The notes beneath the pieces are model-generated. The model was given only the letters and a program-made list of their open reading frames with translations, was not told where the DNA came from and did not search any database. A stretch of DNA of 64,000 nucleotides from Maribellus sediminis. GTDB lineage: Bacteria; Bacteroidota; Bacteroidia; Bacteroidales; Prolixibacteraceae. The position numbers were made by a program, and so were the translations under genes. Positions within the stretch are counted from its first letter, which is position 1; every line of letters begins with the position of its first letter. Of this stretch, positions 50,611 through 60,403 are shown one piece after another. The DNA is taken from positions 1,116,001 through 1,180,000 of the forward strand of contig NZ_WXUB01000002.1 in the NCBI RefSeq assembly GCF_011799805.1, in the 5' to 3' direction.

Positions 50611-53415
50611 ATGTCCAATAGTAATAAGGCTAAATATATTGAAATTCAGAATGCCAGGGTACACAACCTCAAAAATGTCAGTCTGAAGATACCCCGGAAT
50701 AAGCTCATCGTAGTAACGGGTGTTTCGGGCTCCGGTAAGTCATCATTGGCCTTCGATACCCTTTTTGCAGAAGGCCAACGTCGTTATGTTGAGAGCTTGT
50801 CGTCGTATGCCAGACAGTTCCTTGGAAGGATTAACAAACCCGAGGTAGACTTCATTAATGGTATTCCGCCGGCGATTGCTATTGAACAAAAGGTTAACAC
50901 AAGGAATCCAAGATCAACAGTAGGAACTTCCACTGAGATTTACGATTACTTAAAACTCTTATATGCCCGAATCGGAAAAACGTATTCGCCCGTTTCAGGA
51001 GAAATTGTAACACAGAATACGGTTACTGATGTGGTGGATTACATTACGGCTTTTGACGAAGGAACAAAAATGATTGTTGTTTCACCGTTAAAACCGAAAA
51101 ACGGCCGCTCGATACTCGAGGAGGCAGAATTGTTGATGCAACAAGGTTTCCCACGACTCGAAACCAATAATGAGATCATTAAAATTGAGGATCTGCTTAA
51201 TGATAAAAGCGAAAATATATGCCAGGGCGACTGTAACCTGGTGATCGACCGCCTGGTTGTTCAACACGATGAAGATACGGTGAGCAGGATTGCTGATTCT
51301 GTTCAAACAGCTTTTTTTGAAGGTAATGGAGAATGTATTGTAAAAGTTTTTGGTGAGATTGTTGAAAGCAAAAGCTTCTCAAATCGCTTTGAAGCTGATG
51401 GCATCGAATTCGAAGTACCCAGCGTTCACATGTTCAGTTTTAATAATCCGGTGGGTGCCTGTCCAAGTTGCGAAGGATACGGTAAAGTAATCGGTATCGA
51501 TGAAGACCTTGTAATCCCCAACAAATCATTATCAATTTATCAGGACGCTGTTGCGTGTTGGAAAGGCGAAAAAATGAGCGAATGGAAGAATGAGTTGATC
51601 TATTCTGCCGAAAAATTCAACTTCCCGATCCATAAACCGTTTTACGAGCTCACTGAAGAGCAGAAGTTTTTGCTGTGGACCGGAAACAAATATTTCAATG
51701 GTCTAAACAGTTTCTTTAAACACCTTGAAGAAGGCAGTTATAAGATTCAATACCGCGTGATGCTTTCGCGTTACCGGGGGAAAACAGTGTGCCCGGAATG
51801 TAAAGGCAGCCGGTTAAAACGTGAGGCCGGCTATGTTAGAGTGGGGGAAAAATCGTTACAGGAATTAGTTCTGATGCCAATTTCAGAGCTAAAAAATTTC
51901 TTTAATGAGCTTCAACTTTCGGAACATGATCAGGAAATTTCAAAACGAATTTTAATTGAGATCACTAACCGGCTCGAATTTTTGTGCGATGTCGGATTGG
52001 GCTACCTGACACTGAACCGGCTTTCTTCGACTTTATCCGGTGGAGAATCACAACGTATTAACCTTGCTACTTCGCTGGGAAGCAGTTTGGTCGGATCACT
52101 GTATATTCTTGATGAGCCCAGTATCGGTTTGCATTCGCGCGATACCGACCGACTGATACAGGTACTGCGCCGCCTTCAAAAAATCGGGAACACAGTACTT
52201 GTAGTAGAACACGATGAAGAAATTATAAGGGCTGCCGACGAAGTGATCGATATCGGTCCGCTGGCCGGGCAACATGGTGGCGAAGTGGTATTCCAGGGAA
52301 ATCATGAACAACTGGCAGAAAAACCTGAAAGCTTAACCACAAAATACCTCACCGGAGTGGAACAGATCGCCATTCCCGAACAACGCCGGAAATGGACCAA
52401 TTACATAGAACTGATCGGCGCCCGCGAGAATAACCTGAAAAACGTATCCGTTAAATTTCCGCTGAACACAATGACTGTGGTTACCGGAGTAAGCGGATCG
52501 GGAAAATCTTCACTTGTTTCGAAAATTCTAACGCCGGCACTTACCAAAATTCTTGGTGGCTATGGCGAAAAAACAGGTCGTCACGATGCCATTAAAGGCG
52601 ATTACAAACTGTTGGAAGCCGTTGAATTTATCGATCAAAATCCGATTGGCAAATCATCGCGTTCGAACCCGGTGACTTACCTGAAAGCTTATGACGAAAT
52701 CAGAAAGTTATTTTCGGAACAGCAAGCAGCAAAAGTTCAGGGCTTAAAACCTTCGCATTTTTCGTTTAATGTTGATGGCGGTAGATGTGACGAATGCCAG
52801 GGAGAAGGCACCATAAAAGTAGAAATGCAATTTCTGGCAGATGTATTCCTGGTTTGCGAAAGTTGCGGCGGAAAACGCTTTAAGGAAGATGTCCTCGAGG
52901 TTCGTTACCGTGAATTAAATATCGACGATATTCTCAACATGACGGTGAATGAAGCCATCGAATTGTTTGCCAGGGGGAAAAGTTCTACAGAAAAGAAAAT
53001 CACCAAACGACTGCAACCCTTGCAGGATGTTGGTTTGGGATACATCAAACTGGGGCAGTCGTCGAGTACGCTTTCAGGCGGGGAAAGCCAACGTGTAAAA
53101 CTGGCTTCCTTTCTGGCAAAAGAAAAAGATTCCCCTACCCTGTTTATTTTTGATGAACCCACAACTGGCTTGCACTTTCACGATATCCGCAAATTGCTCG
53201 ATTCGTTTAATGCCTTGATCTCACGAGGTCATTCCATACTTATTATTGAACACAATATGGAAGTCATAAAATGTGCCGACTGGATCATCGACCTTGGCCC
53301 CGAAGGAGGTGACAAAGGTGGAAACCTGGTGTTCGCGGGGCTGCCAGAGGATTTACTAAAAGTGAAAGAATCGTATACCGGTTTGGCATTGCAGGAAAAA
53401 CTAGCGCTTGTTTAA
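50611..53415 (+). CDS. uvrA: Excinuclease ABC subunit A
   Basis: UvrA recognises bulky DNA damage together with UvrB. The 934-residue protein has two ABC ATPase modules: Walker [10 protein letters not shown] at residues 37-45 and again in the C-terminal half, signatures [12 protein letters not shown] and [12 protein letters not shown], and Walker [13 protein letters not shown] and [12 protein letters not shown]. The zinc fingers are CPSCEGYGK...[10 protein letters not shown] and CDECQGEGT...CESCGGKRF. Length is normal. Its last 15 bases overlap the convergent membrane gene. Confidence 0.98.
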   Translation: MSNSNKAKYIEIQNARVHNLKNVSLKIPRNKLIVVTGVSGSGKSSLAFDTLFAEGQRRYVESLSSYARQFLGRINKPEVDFINGIPPAIAIEQKVNTRNPRSTVGTSTEIYDYLKLLYARIGKTYSPVSGEIVTQNTVTDVVDYITAFDEGTKMIVVSPLKPKNGRSILEEAELLMQQGFPRLETNNEIIKIEDLLNDKSENICQGDCNLVIDRLVVQHDEDTVSRIADSVQTAFFEGNGECIVKVFGEIVESKSFSNRFEADGIEFEVPSVHMFSFNNPVGACPSCEGYGKVIGIDEDLVIPNKSLSIYQDAVACWKGEKMSEWKNELIYSAEKFNFPIHKPFYELTEEQKFLLWTGNKYFNGLNSFFKHLEEGSYKIQYRVMLSRYRGKTVCPECKGSRLKREAGYVRVGEKSLQELVLMPISELKNFFNELQLSEHDQEISKRILIEITNRLEFLCDVGLGYLTLNRLSSTLSGGESQRINLATSLGSSLVGSLYILDEPSIGLHSRDTDRLIQVLRRLQKIGNTVLVVEHDEEIIRAADEVIDIGPLAGQHGGEVVFQGNHEQLAEKPESLTTKYLTGVEQIAIPEQRRKWTNYIELIGARENNLKNVSVKFPLNTMTVVTGVSGSGKSSLVSKILTPALTKILGGYGEKTGRHDAIKGDYKLLEAVEFIDQNPIGKSSRSNPVTYLKAYDEIRKLFSEQQAAKVQGLKPSHFSFNVDGGRCDECQGEGTIKVEMQFLADVFLVCESCGGKRFKEDVLEVRYRELNIDDILNMTVNEAIELFARGKSSTEKKITKRLQPLQDVGLGYIKLGQSSSTLSGGESQRVKLASFLAKEKDSPTLFIFDEPTTGLHFHDIRKLLDSFNALISRGHSILIIEHNMEVIKCADWIIDLGPEGGDKGGNLVFAGLPEDLLKVKESYTGLALQEKLALV

Positions 53416-53829
53416 TCGGCTCAGTAAGCGAGACACTGCCAAAATGATGAAGGAAACTAGGGGAATCAGTACAATAAACAGAGTGATTCCGATCCAAAAC
53501 CGGAAACTGAAGTTTGAATTTGTGAAGTTAAAAGACCAGTTTCCGGCAAGGAGATAACTTAACATTCCCCAGAAGCCTGACAGAATTACATTCAGCAGAA
53601 GTATGGTTTTTAAGGATCGGCTGACGCTTGATTTAGGTATTCTTTTCATCAAACCAAACATCAGAAAGGCATAAAAAAAAAGTCCAGCCCAGCTTATCAG
53701 CGTCCCGGCAGGAAGACCACTTCCGCTTAATAGCTCCTTTCCAAGAACCTCAGGACTGATCACAAAAAAATAGATCAGTGCAGCCAGCAACACCGGTATG
53801 GCCAATATTTTAATTCCCTTTGCTTTCAT
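53401..53829 (-). CDS. Small membrane protein downstream of MATE
   Basis: The 142-residue protein has four predicted hydrophobic segments and no motif I recognise. I chose the ATG at 53829 (MKAKGIKIL); a start at 53841 is also possible. It overlaps the end of the MATE gene by about 20 bases and the end of uvrA by 15. Overlap at both ends and a consistent membrane pattern support a real gene, though no function is offered. Confidence 0.65.
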   Translation of the reverse strand: MKAKGIKILAIPVLLAALIYFFVISPEVLGKELLSGSGLPAGTLISWAGLFFYAFLMFGLMKRIPKSSVSRSLKTILLLNVILSGFWGMLSYLLAGNWSFNFTNSNFSFRFWIGITLFIVLIPLVSFIILAVSRLLSRLNKR

Positions 53830-55192
53830 CTGCAGTAGCAACTGTTACAGGAAGTCGTTTCCATTCGCGTACTAAAAGAAATGCAACCACAATGGCAGAT
53901 AACATATCTGAAATCGGAAAACTGATCCAGATTCCGTCGATTCCCCAAAATGAGGGTAAAATAAACAGCAGCGGAATAAGGGCAATTACCTGACGGAATA
54001 AAGTGGCAAACAAGGATAATCCAGCTTTCCCGATCGCCTGAAAAAAGTTGGAGGCGACTACCTGGAATCCAATGATCGGCATCACTAAAACCACCAGCCT
54101 CAAACCACGTTGAGCAATTTGATAAAGTGTATCACTGTCGCTGTTAAATACTTTTATAATCGCACCTGGGAATGCTTCGAGCAAGCCATAGGAAACAATT
54201 GAAATTATGGTGGCGGCAATCAAAGTAATTCTCAATGTCTGTTTGATGCGATCCACAGCTTTGGCACCGTAATTAAATCCGATAATGGGTTGCGATGCCA
54301 TGTTCAAAGCCACAATAGCCATCACAACAAGTGTAAGCACCGAGTTGATTATACCGATGGCTCCAACCGCCAGGTCGCCGCCAAAATAAATCAGTTTTTT
54401 ATTCAACAAGCCCTGCACAAAACTGCCTGCTATCTGCATCGAGAACGGTGCCATCCCAATGGCAATTATCTCCATCATAATTCCCCAATCGATGCGAATA
54501 TTCTTCAGGTACAGTTTTATTACCGATCGTTTGCTTTTGATAAAATGATACAGCACCCAAACCATGAGAACAAACATTGAAATAACCGTTGCATAAGCGG
54601 CTCCCTTTACTCCCATGTCGAAGCCGAATATAAAGATAGGGTCAAGTATCAGGTTGGTCACTGAACTGAGAATCATTGAAACCATTGCAATTTTGGCATT
54701 TCCTTCCGAGCGGATCACATTGTTCAGCGAAAAACCAACCACCATAAAAAGCACACCTGCAAGTATGATATCCAGGTAATCGTTGGCATACTGAAAGGTT
54801 TCCCGGGTTGAACCAAACGAATTCAGAATCGGAACCTTCAACGAATAAGTAATGATCATGATCAGGATGGAAGAAATGATCATCAGCGCAAAACCTGTTC
54901 CCAAAGTTTTCTCGGCCCGTTTCAAATCCTTCTTTCCAAGGTTAATGGAAACATATACGCCGGTACCAATACCAATCAGCATTCCGAAACCCATCATAAT
55001 AAGCATTACCGGGAAAATGACAGAAATTCCGGAAAGCGCCTCAGCACTCACTCCCTGACCAATAAAAATCCGGTCGACAATGTTGTAGAGTGCATTCACA
55101 AAAACACCAATAAACGCCGGGATAAAATATTTGAGCATCAAGCGGCCAACATGTGCTTCTCTTAATTCTTCAACATTCTTCATGTGATTCAT
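53810..55192 (-). CDS. MATE family efflux transporter
   Basis: The 460-residue polytopic protein has two MatE halves with about twelve helices, beginning GRLMLKYFIPAFIGVFVNALYNIVDRIFIG. MATE proteins of this MepA-like kind export cationic drugs or metabolites with Na+ or H+. I chose the ATG at 55192; ATG codons at 55225 and 55183 are alternatives that change only the N-terminus. It precedes a small membrane gene with a 20-base overlap. It is only distantly similar to the MATE protein at 294-1733. Confidence 0.92.
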   Translation of the reverse strand: MNHMKNVEELREAHVGRLMLKYFIPAFIGVFVNALYNIVDRIFIGQGVSAEALSGISVIFPVMLIMMGFGMLIGIGTGVYVSINLGKKDLKRAEKTLGTGFALMIISSILIMIITYSLKVPILNSFGSTRETFQYANDYLDIILAGVLFMVVGFSLNNVIRSEGNAKIAMVSMILSSVTNLILDPIFIFGFDMGVKGAAYATVISMFVLMVWVLYHFIKSKRSVIKLYLKNIRIDWGIMMEIIAIGMAPFSMQIAGSFVQGLLNKKLIYFGGDLAVGAIGIINSVLTLVVMAIVALNMASQPIIGFNYGAKAVDRIKQTLRITLIAATIISIVSYGLLEAFPGAIIKVFNSDSDTLYQIAQRGLRLVVLVMPIIGFQVVASNFFQAIGKAGLSLFATLFRQVIALIPLLFILPSFWGIDGIWISFPISDMLSAIVVAFLLVREWKRLPVTVATADESKGN

Positions 55193-55323
55193 TTTGTTTG
55201 TGTTCAACTGCACCACATGCAACATGTATACAAAATCTATTCGTGTACTTTATGTTTGTATAATCCGCTTGTTTCATGAATTTGGCAAAGGTAAAGATTA
55301 TTGCCAAACATTTGCAGCACCAC

Positions 55324-55355
55324 TTTGTTTAAGCGTTTTTTAAAATGTAAATTTG
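55324..55355 (+). promoter_or_regulatory. Bacteroidota-type promoter of the HEAT/PorP operon
   Basis: TTTG at 55324-55327, a 20-base spacer and TAAATTTG at 55348-55355 match the promoter exactly, leaving a leader of about 15 bases before the ATG at 55377. Confidence 0.75.
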
Positions 55356-55376
55356 TAGCCATTCAAATTGTCCAGC

Positions 55377-55883
55377 ATGAAACAGCCAAAAATAAACGAG
55401 GCAACACGCAACCAGTTATTTTCAACAAATTCGGAAACTGTTATTTCTGCTATAAAATCACTCCAGGAAAGCGGAAACAGCAGTTATTTGCCTATACTTT
55501 TCGAACTTTTAAGCGCACAGCCGGAATCCGAGGTGAAAGCTGAAATATTGAAATTACTAGGAATGGTAAAAGACAAGGAAACTATTCCGGTATTTATCGA
55601 TGTACTTCAAAATGAAAAATTTCATCTGATTAGGAAAGACATTACCACAGTGTGCTGGCAGAATGGTCTTGATTTTAGTGCTTATTTTGAAGTGTTCACC
55701 AACCTCGTAATTAACGAAGAATGGGAAGTGGCATTTGAAGCTTTCACGGTTATTGAAAACCTCGAAACGTTTCCTTCGGAAGAACAGTTAAAGCCTATTA
55801 AACTTAAAATTGCCCGTGCCTTAAAATCAGCCGGGGAGCAAAAACAATATTTCCTTGAAGAACTGTTAAAAATGTCCAGCTAA
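55377..55883 (+). CDS. HEAT-repeat-like protein
   Basis: The 168-residue soluble protein looks all-helical with HEAT-like pairs (SYLPILFELLSAQPESEVKAEILKLLGMVKDKETIPVFIDVL and the like). I chose the ATG at 55377; a TTG nine bases upstream is also possible. The next gene, a PorP/SprF protein, starts 15 bases after the stop, so they are probably cotranscribed. Its exact role is unknown; a scaffold for the envelope or secretion machinery is a guess from the position only. Confidence 0.75.
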   Translation: MKQPKINEATRNQLFSTNSETVISAIKSLQESGNSSYLPILFELLSAQPESEVKAEILKLLGMVKDKETIPVFIDVLQNEKFHLIRKDITTVCWQNGLDFSAYFEVFTNLVINEEWEVAFEAFTVIENLETFPSEEQLKPIKLKIARALKSAGEQKQYFLEELLKMSS

Positions 55884-55898
55884 GTTTGACTCACGGTC

Positions 55899-56870
55899 TT
55901 GAAGTTCACTGTTAAAATATTGTTGGTGCTGTTTCTGCAAATCTCGTTTTTTGTTGGAAGATCGCAAAACGAAAGTCTGCTCCAACCTTTCTCCAATCCC
56001 ATGTTGCTGAATCCGGCCTTTATTGGCATGAACAACGAAACCAACCTACATGTGGGAAACCAATATTATCGGGTTGACAGTGCAAAAGCATACAACCTTC
56101 TTTACATCACTTACGATACCTATTCAAACAAACTGAACGGGGGTATTGGGCTGATCTTTCAGCAAGGAATTATCGGGCATCGCAACATAAGCACCAACGA
56201 GCTTGGTTTTGCTTATTCCGGCGTTCCGAAGAAAACACAAAACGGAAATTTTCGATTTGCGGTAAATACCAATTTTCTGCTGGCCACCAAACAGCTTTAT
56301 GTGCATTCGCTCGACGGTATAATGCTCAACAGCGAATCTCCTCCGAATCCTCCTGGCTCTGATTTTTTTCAATACCTGCTTTTAAAACCACGCCTGGCCG
56401 TATTATGGGAATCCCGGGTTGCACGTTGGGGACTCACCGCCGGCTATCCGCTAAAAGTCAATTTGGGAGGTAGTAATGAAGATTTAGAAGAAGTGATACC
56501 CGCCAACTTTACCTTTTACATTTCGGGAAACCGTGAAGGCTATAAAAAAGGATTACGAACAAAGCCCTTTGTATTTGTTCCTGAACTTATCGTTTTTTAC
56601 CAGGAGGACTGGACCACGGCCCGATTTCACGCCTACATGAAGCATACCGACAATACTTTCGGGCTTTTTATCCAAAGCGATATTACAAACAATATTCACT
56701 GTCTGGGTGGGACCGCCGGAATAAGCAGCGGAAATATCCGAATCGATCTTAGTGCCGGTGCCGGTATTCCGGGGATTTCTGACAGTGTTGGAATTTGTGG
56801 CGAACTTACTTTACAAATTAAGGTTCCCCGCGTTGATTACTCCAAAATAAATCCATGGGCACCCCACTGA
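55899..56870 (+). CDS. PorP/SprF-like type IX secretion membrane protein, copy 1
   Basis: PorP/SprF proteins are outer-membrane beta-barrels linked to T9SS and to surface attachment of cargo. The 323-residue protein has a signal peptide (FTVKILLVLFLQISFFVGRSQ), then FSNPMLLNPAFIGMNNETNLHVGNQYY, the family start. The start codon is TTG at 55899: the signal peptide begins there and the first ATG, 34 codons later, would remove it. A second copy follows 52 bases downstream. Confidence 0.88.
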   Translation: MKFTVKILLVLFLQISFFVGRSQNESLLQPFSNPMLLNPAFIGMNNETNLHVGNQYYRVDSAKAYNLLYITYDTYSNKLNGGIGLIFQQGIIGHRNISTNELGFAYSGVPKKTQNGNFRFAVNTNFLLATKQLYVHSLDGIMLNSESPPNPPGSDFFQYLLLKPRLAVLWESRVARWGLTAGYPLKVNLGGSNEDLEEVIPANFTFYISGNREGYKKGLRTKPFVFVPELIVFYQEDWTTARFHAYMKHTDNTFGLFIQSDITNNIHCLGGTAGISSGNIRIDLSAGAGIPGISDSVGICGELTLQIKVPRVDYSKINPWAPH

Positions 56871-56922
56871 AAATTAAATGGTTTTATTAATTTGGTCGGC
56901 TTTCCGACTGGGTTTGTAAATC

Positions 56923-57903
56923 ATGAAGCTAAAACAACTAATTATTCTTCTTTGCTTTATGCCGGGTATCGTATATGCACAGGATCCTGAGTATTCGCAA
57001 TTTTATGCGAACCCCGTTTTTATGAATCCTGCCCTGACCGGAACTACAGAATTACAAAGGCTGGTTGCCAACTACCGCAATCAATGGCCCCAACAGGGAA
57101 ATGCGTTTACAACCTATTCACTTTCATATGACCGCTTACTGAACAACCTGAAATCGGGAATAGGATTCCAGTTAAGTTACGACCGTGAGCCAAACAATGT
57201 AATTAATGCCACATCGGCTTTTATCAGCTACTCGCATCACGTGCAGCTGGGAATGGAAACATTTATGACACTGGGTTTGCAGGGCGGGATCGTTTATAAA
57301 CAGTTTGATGTAAACGGTTTGGTTTTCCCATCGAATATCGACCAGGTTTCGGGTGAAATTACAGGATCAATTCCCGTGACACTTTCCGACGACAGTAAAA
57401 GCTACCCCGATTTTGCTGTTGGCGCAGCAGGACAATACCGTCGGACGTTTTGGGGAATTAGTGTACACCATTTAACCCGCCCCGATGAATCGATTGTGGA
57501 AGGCGACAATAAAGGCAAAGTACCTATGAAATTTACCCTTCTGGCCGGTAACAGAAGCCGGAAACTCCATCACGGACTGTTGTCACGCGAATTTACGTTG
57601 TCGCCAAATATACTTTACCAGCAACAGGGAAGTTTTAAACAACTGAATTTAGGAATATATATGATAGAGAAATCATTTCTGTTCGGAGGGTGGTACAGAA
57701 ACAACCTTGATGTAAGGCCCGATGCAATTATTGCTTTGATTGGTTTTGCCTGGGAGAAGCTACAAATTGGATATAGCTTCGACTATACCCTGTCGAAATT
57801 ATCGAATTACAGCCACGGTTCACATGAAGTTTCGTTGACTTTCTTTCTCGGAACGAAAAGCGGGAAGAACCTATACAATAGGTTACTCATACCGATGATT
57901 TAA
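56923..57903 (+). CDS. PorP/SprF-like type IX secretion membrane protein, copy 2
   Basis: The 326-residue protein has a signal peptide (LIILLCFMPGIVYAQ), the motif DPEYSQFYANPVFMNPALTGTTELQRLVANYRNQW typical of PorP/SprF, and the C-terminal SFDYTLSKLSNYSHGSHEVSLTFFLG. It is clearly paralogous to the gene before it, but the two differ in detail. The next gene on this strand is absent; the stop overlaps a possible small minus-strand frame at 57900-58064. Confidence 0.93.
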   Translation: MKLKQLIILLCFMPGIVYAQDPEYSQFYANPVFMNPALTGTTELQRLVANYRNQWPQQGNAFTTYSLSYDRLLNNLKSGIGFQLSYDREPNNVINATSAFISYSHHVQLGMETFMTLGLQGGIVYKQFDVNGLVFPSNIDQVSGEITGSIPVTLSDDSKSYPDFAVGAAGQYRRTFWGISVHHLTRPDESIVEGDNKGKVPMKFTLLAGNRSRKLHHGLLSREFTLSPNILYQQQGSFKQLNLGIYMIEKSFLFGGWYRNNLDVRPDAIIALIGFAWEKLQIGYSFDYTLSKLSNYSHGSHEVSLTFFLGTKSGKNLYNRLLIPMI

Positions 57904-58064
57904 TGATAAACGGGCTTTTTCCACTCCTTTTCTGTCATTTCCCATGGTACAACATAATGCTCTTCCAAATTTTCTGTTCTGTTTTTTGCAACTACTGAGT
58001 ATCCTTTAAACACCCTGTGGTTGACTTTTGAAACATCTTTAACTGACAAATCCAACCTCCTCAT
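57900..58064 (-). CDS. Possible small protein of 54 residues
   Basis: From ATG 58064 the frame reads MRRLDLSVKDVSKVNHRVFKG and ends WEMTEKEWKKPVYH, a hydrophilic, plausible protein composition with no rare start or broken run. The open frame also runs about 26 codons further upstream without an ATG, so it may be the 3' end of an older, 5'-truncated gene. It lies 95 bases after the T9SS cargo stop on the same strand and overlaps the end of PorP/SprF copy 2 by four bases. No family is recognised. Confidence 0.42.
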   Translation of the reverse strand: MRRLDLSVKDVSKVNHRVFKGYSVVAKNRTENLEEHYVVPWEMTEKEWKKPVYH

Positions 58065-58159
58065 AATACCCGATTTTTGGTCTTCGTAAGATACGAAATA
58101 TGAGGGATGAAGCCAAGTTAAAAATGCATAAAGATAAGCGTATTATTTACCCTAAACCA

Positions 58160-60391
58160 CTATATCAGAAGCGTTAACGTACCTTGTTGCTTGTGTTTTT
58201 CGCCGGTAAAATCGGTATATTGAATCACCCATGTATAAACGCCTGCAGGTGCCAATTCATCGTTTTTCATTTTACCGTCCCAGCCCAGATTCTGACTGTT
58301 CGATTCGAAGATCATTTCGCCCCAGCGATTAAAAATTAACAATTGATAACCTTCGTCCAAAACACCGTCTCCGTAAATCCTGAATTCCCGGTCTTCCTCC
58401 AGCGCAGCATTCGGCGAAAAAGCATTTGGTGGAAACAGGCGGTCGAAAGTAACTGTAACGTTTTTTTGAATTGTATCAGCGCAAGCAAAATCATTCGTCA
58501 CTTCAAGCGAAGTCAGGTAAATGTTCATGGCATCGTAGCGGTGCATCGGATCTTTTTCATCGGTAAATGTACTGTCGCCAAAATCCCAGAAATATCCGGT
58601 AGCAGCGTGGCTTGTATTGGTGAAAGTAATTTCAGGGTCTGTAATTAAAACCTCTTTGGGTTCAAAATCGAAACCTGCTCTTGGAACAGGATAAACCCGA
58701 ACCAGCGAATCGTAAACAGCAGTGTTTTCGCATCCTTTGTCATCCAGGACGGTTAAACTGATATCAAAAGGCAGTAGAACATCATCCGGGTTAACAAACT
58801 TATGCGAAGGATCCTGTTCTGCAGAAGAAGTACCATCAGCAAAATCCCAGAGGTATGATTGTGCAGGAATACTTGTTTTGGCCGTAAAATTAACCGGGAG
58901 TGGCGAACATCCTTCCGTATTTTCTGCCGAAACCAAGATATTTGGTTTCACTTTTACTTCTTTAGGTAAAGATGTAGCCTTGCACCCTTGTTCATTCACT
59001 TTCAGCGCAACGGTGCGTTCAATATTCTCGAAACCAAGCGGAATAATTACATTGTCCAAATCAGTTCCGGTAGTGAATTCTGCTGAATTGTAATACCAGG
59101 TAAACTCTGCTTCTTCCACCGTGATCCCGGTAAATTCAAGTTGCAGGTTGTAGCCGTAACATTCATTAGAATCAAGGTTAAAAGTGGCTTCAGGTTGATT
59201 GTGAATTCCTATTTCTAAGGTATCAACATATTCACACCCGTCATCATCAACCATTTCCAACTGAAAAGAATAAATTCCGTATGATGGCACCGTAATAGTT
59301 GGATTGTATGAAATTTCATCAACGACTGTTACCTCCGGATCCAAAGCGACCAGTTTAACAGTCGGATTTCCGTTCGTAAATGCAAGTGTAAGTTCATGTG
59401 TAGTTCCACCACAAAACAGGTTCTGAACTTTGGTCTCATCAAGTTTTGGTTTTTCACTGCCAAGAACATCCACATACGCAATAGCTGAAAGTTTTAACTC
59501 CGGGTCGCCTTTCATTCCGCCATATTCAATTAAGAATCCCTGCGGTGTATAATCTCCACCTGTTCCCTGATTCGGAAGGTCATTCCAATAACCCCGGATA
59601 CCAACATTATACAATATATGTGCATAATCTTCATTATTCAGATTATTGGGCTCTCCCGATCCCCAGTGTGAATACTCCCCATTCACAGGACTTCCATCGA
59701 AGTTTCCTGACCAAAACACAACTCCATCGTCAGGCCCTTCCACCCATTTCCAGGTTCCTTCTACATCCGCATCGTTTGCGCCGATCCAGCCCGTTCCTTC
59801 GGTTTTGGTGAAAATAAAATCCTGCTCTTCTTGTGATCGGATGGTCGCCAGATAACCTTGCAATCCATAATAATCCATTGAGGCAGCTTGTAAACGTGCA
59901 TTCGTCCATGTGATAGATTCATGGGCAACAAATCGATAGAAATGATTGGTCGCCGGCAAATAATCTGCATCTTTTAAGCTGATCGAAAACGACCGGACTC
60001 CAGATGAAGGTGTTGCTGATACATTGTGATAATACACCTTAGATACTGCGAGTTCATACTCAGAATCGGTTCCTATTCCGCTTATTTCAAGATACCCGCT
60101 ATTTGCATTCCATGTGTAGTTGAAAGTGCCGACTTCATCCCACTCAAGAATGTCTTCTCCCTGTTTATATGGAGGCGATATGGAAATTTTCATCCCCTCT
60201 CCTTCCTCATCTATCTGTATGTTTTGAATTGAAATCGAAGGAGCCACAGCAACCGGATCAGAACAATACTGAACCGCTTCCTGGTTTTTATTTTCAATGA
60301 CAGGAGGATCATCGGTTTGTCCCAAAACAAAACCGGTACTTCCAATGATGTACAAAAAAACGATCAGAAATACCGGCTTTATCTTCCTCAT
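58160..60391 (-). CDS. T9SS cargo protein with C-type lectin and PKD domains
   Basis: The 743-residue protein has a signal peptide (LIVFLYIIGSTGFVLGQ), a domain with a cadherin-like or Bacteroidota repeat in the first ~150 residues, then a C-type lectin domain (TGWIGANDADVEGTWKWVEGP and the GEPNN site). Two PKD domains follow (SYLWDFADGTSSAEQDPSH and YFWDFGDSTFTDEKDPMH), and the C-terminus from FPPNAFSPN is the gliding-motility-associated CTD that T9SS recognises. It is therefore probably a surface-exposed adhesin-like protein. It lies 12 bases downstream of the DHODH-like gene and may be cotranscribed with it. Confidence 0.9.
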   Translation of the reverse strand: MRKIKPVFLIVFLYIIGSTGFVLGQTDDPPVIENKNQEAVQYCSDPVAVAPSISIQNIQIDEEGEGMKISISPPYKQGEDILEWDEVGTFNYTWNANSGYLEISGIGTDSEYELAVSKVYYHNVSATPSSGVRSFSISLKDADYLPATNHFYRFVAHESITWTNARLQAASMDYYGLQGYLATIRSQEEQDFIFTKTEGTGWIGANDADVEGTWKWVEGPDDGVVFWSGNFDGSPVNGEYSHWGSGEPNNLNNEDYAHILYNVGIRGYWNDLPNQGTGGDYTPQGFLIEYGGMKGDPELKLSAIAYVDVLGSEKPKLDETKVQNLFCGGTTHELTLAFTNGNPTVKLVALDPEVTVVDEISYNPTITVPSYGIYSFQLEMVDDDGCEYVDTLEIGIHNQPEATFNLDSNECYGYNLQLEFTGITVEEAEFTWYYNSAEFTTGTDLDNVIIPLGFENIERTVALKVNEQGCKATSLPKEVKVKPNILVSAENTEGCSPLPVNFTAKTSIPAQSYLWDFADGTSSAEQDPSHKFVNPDDVLLPFDISLTVLDDKGCENTAVYDSLVRVYPVPRAGFDFEPKEVLITDPEITFTNTSHAATGYFWDFGDSTFTDEKDPMHRYDAMNIYLTSLEVTNDFACADTIQKNVTVTFDRLFPPNAFSPNAALEEDREFRIYGDGVLDEGYQLLIFNRWGEMIFESNSQNLGWDGKMKNDELAPAGVYTWVIQYTDFTGEKHKQQGTLTLLI

Positions 60392-60403
60392 TGCTTAAGG
60401 TAG

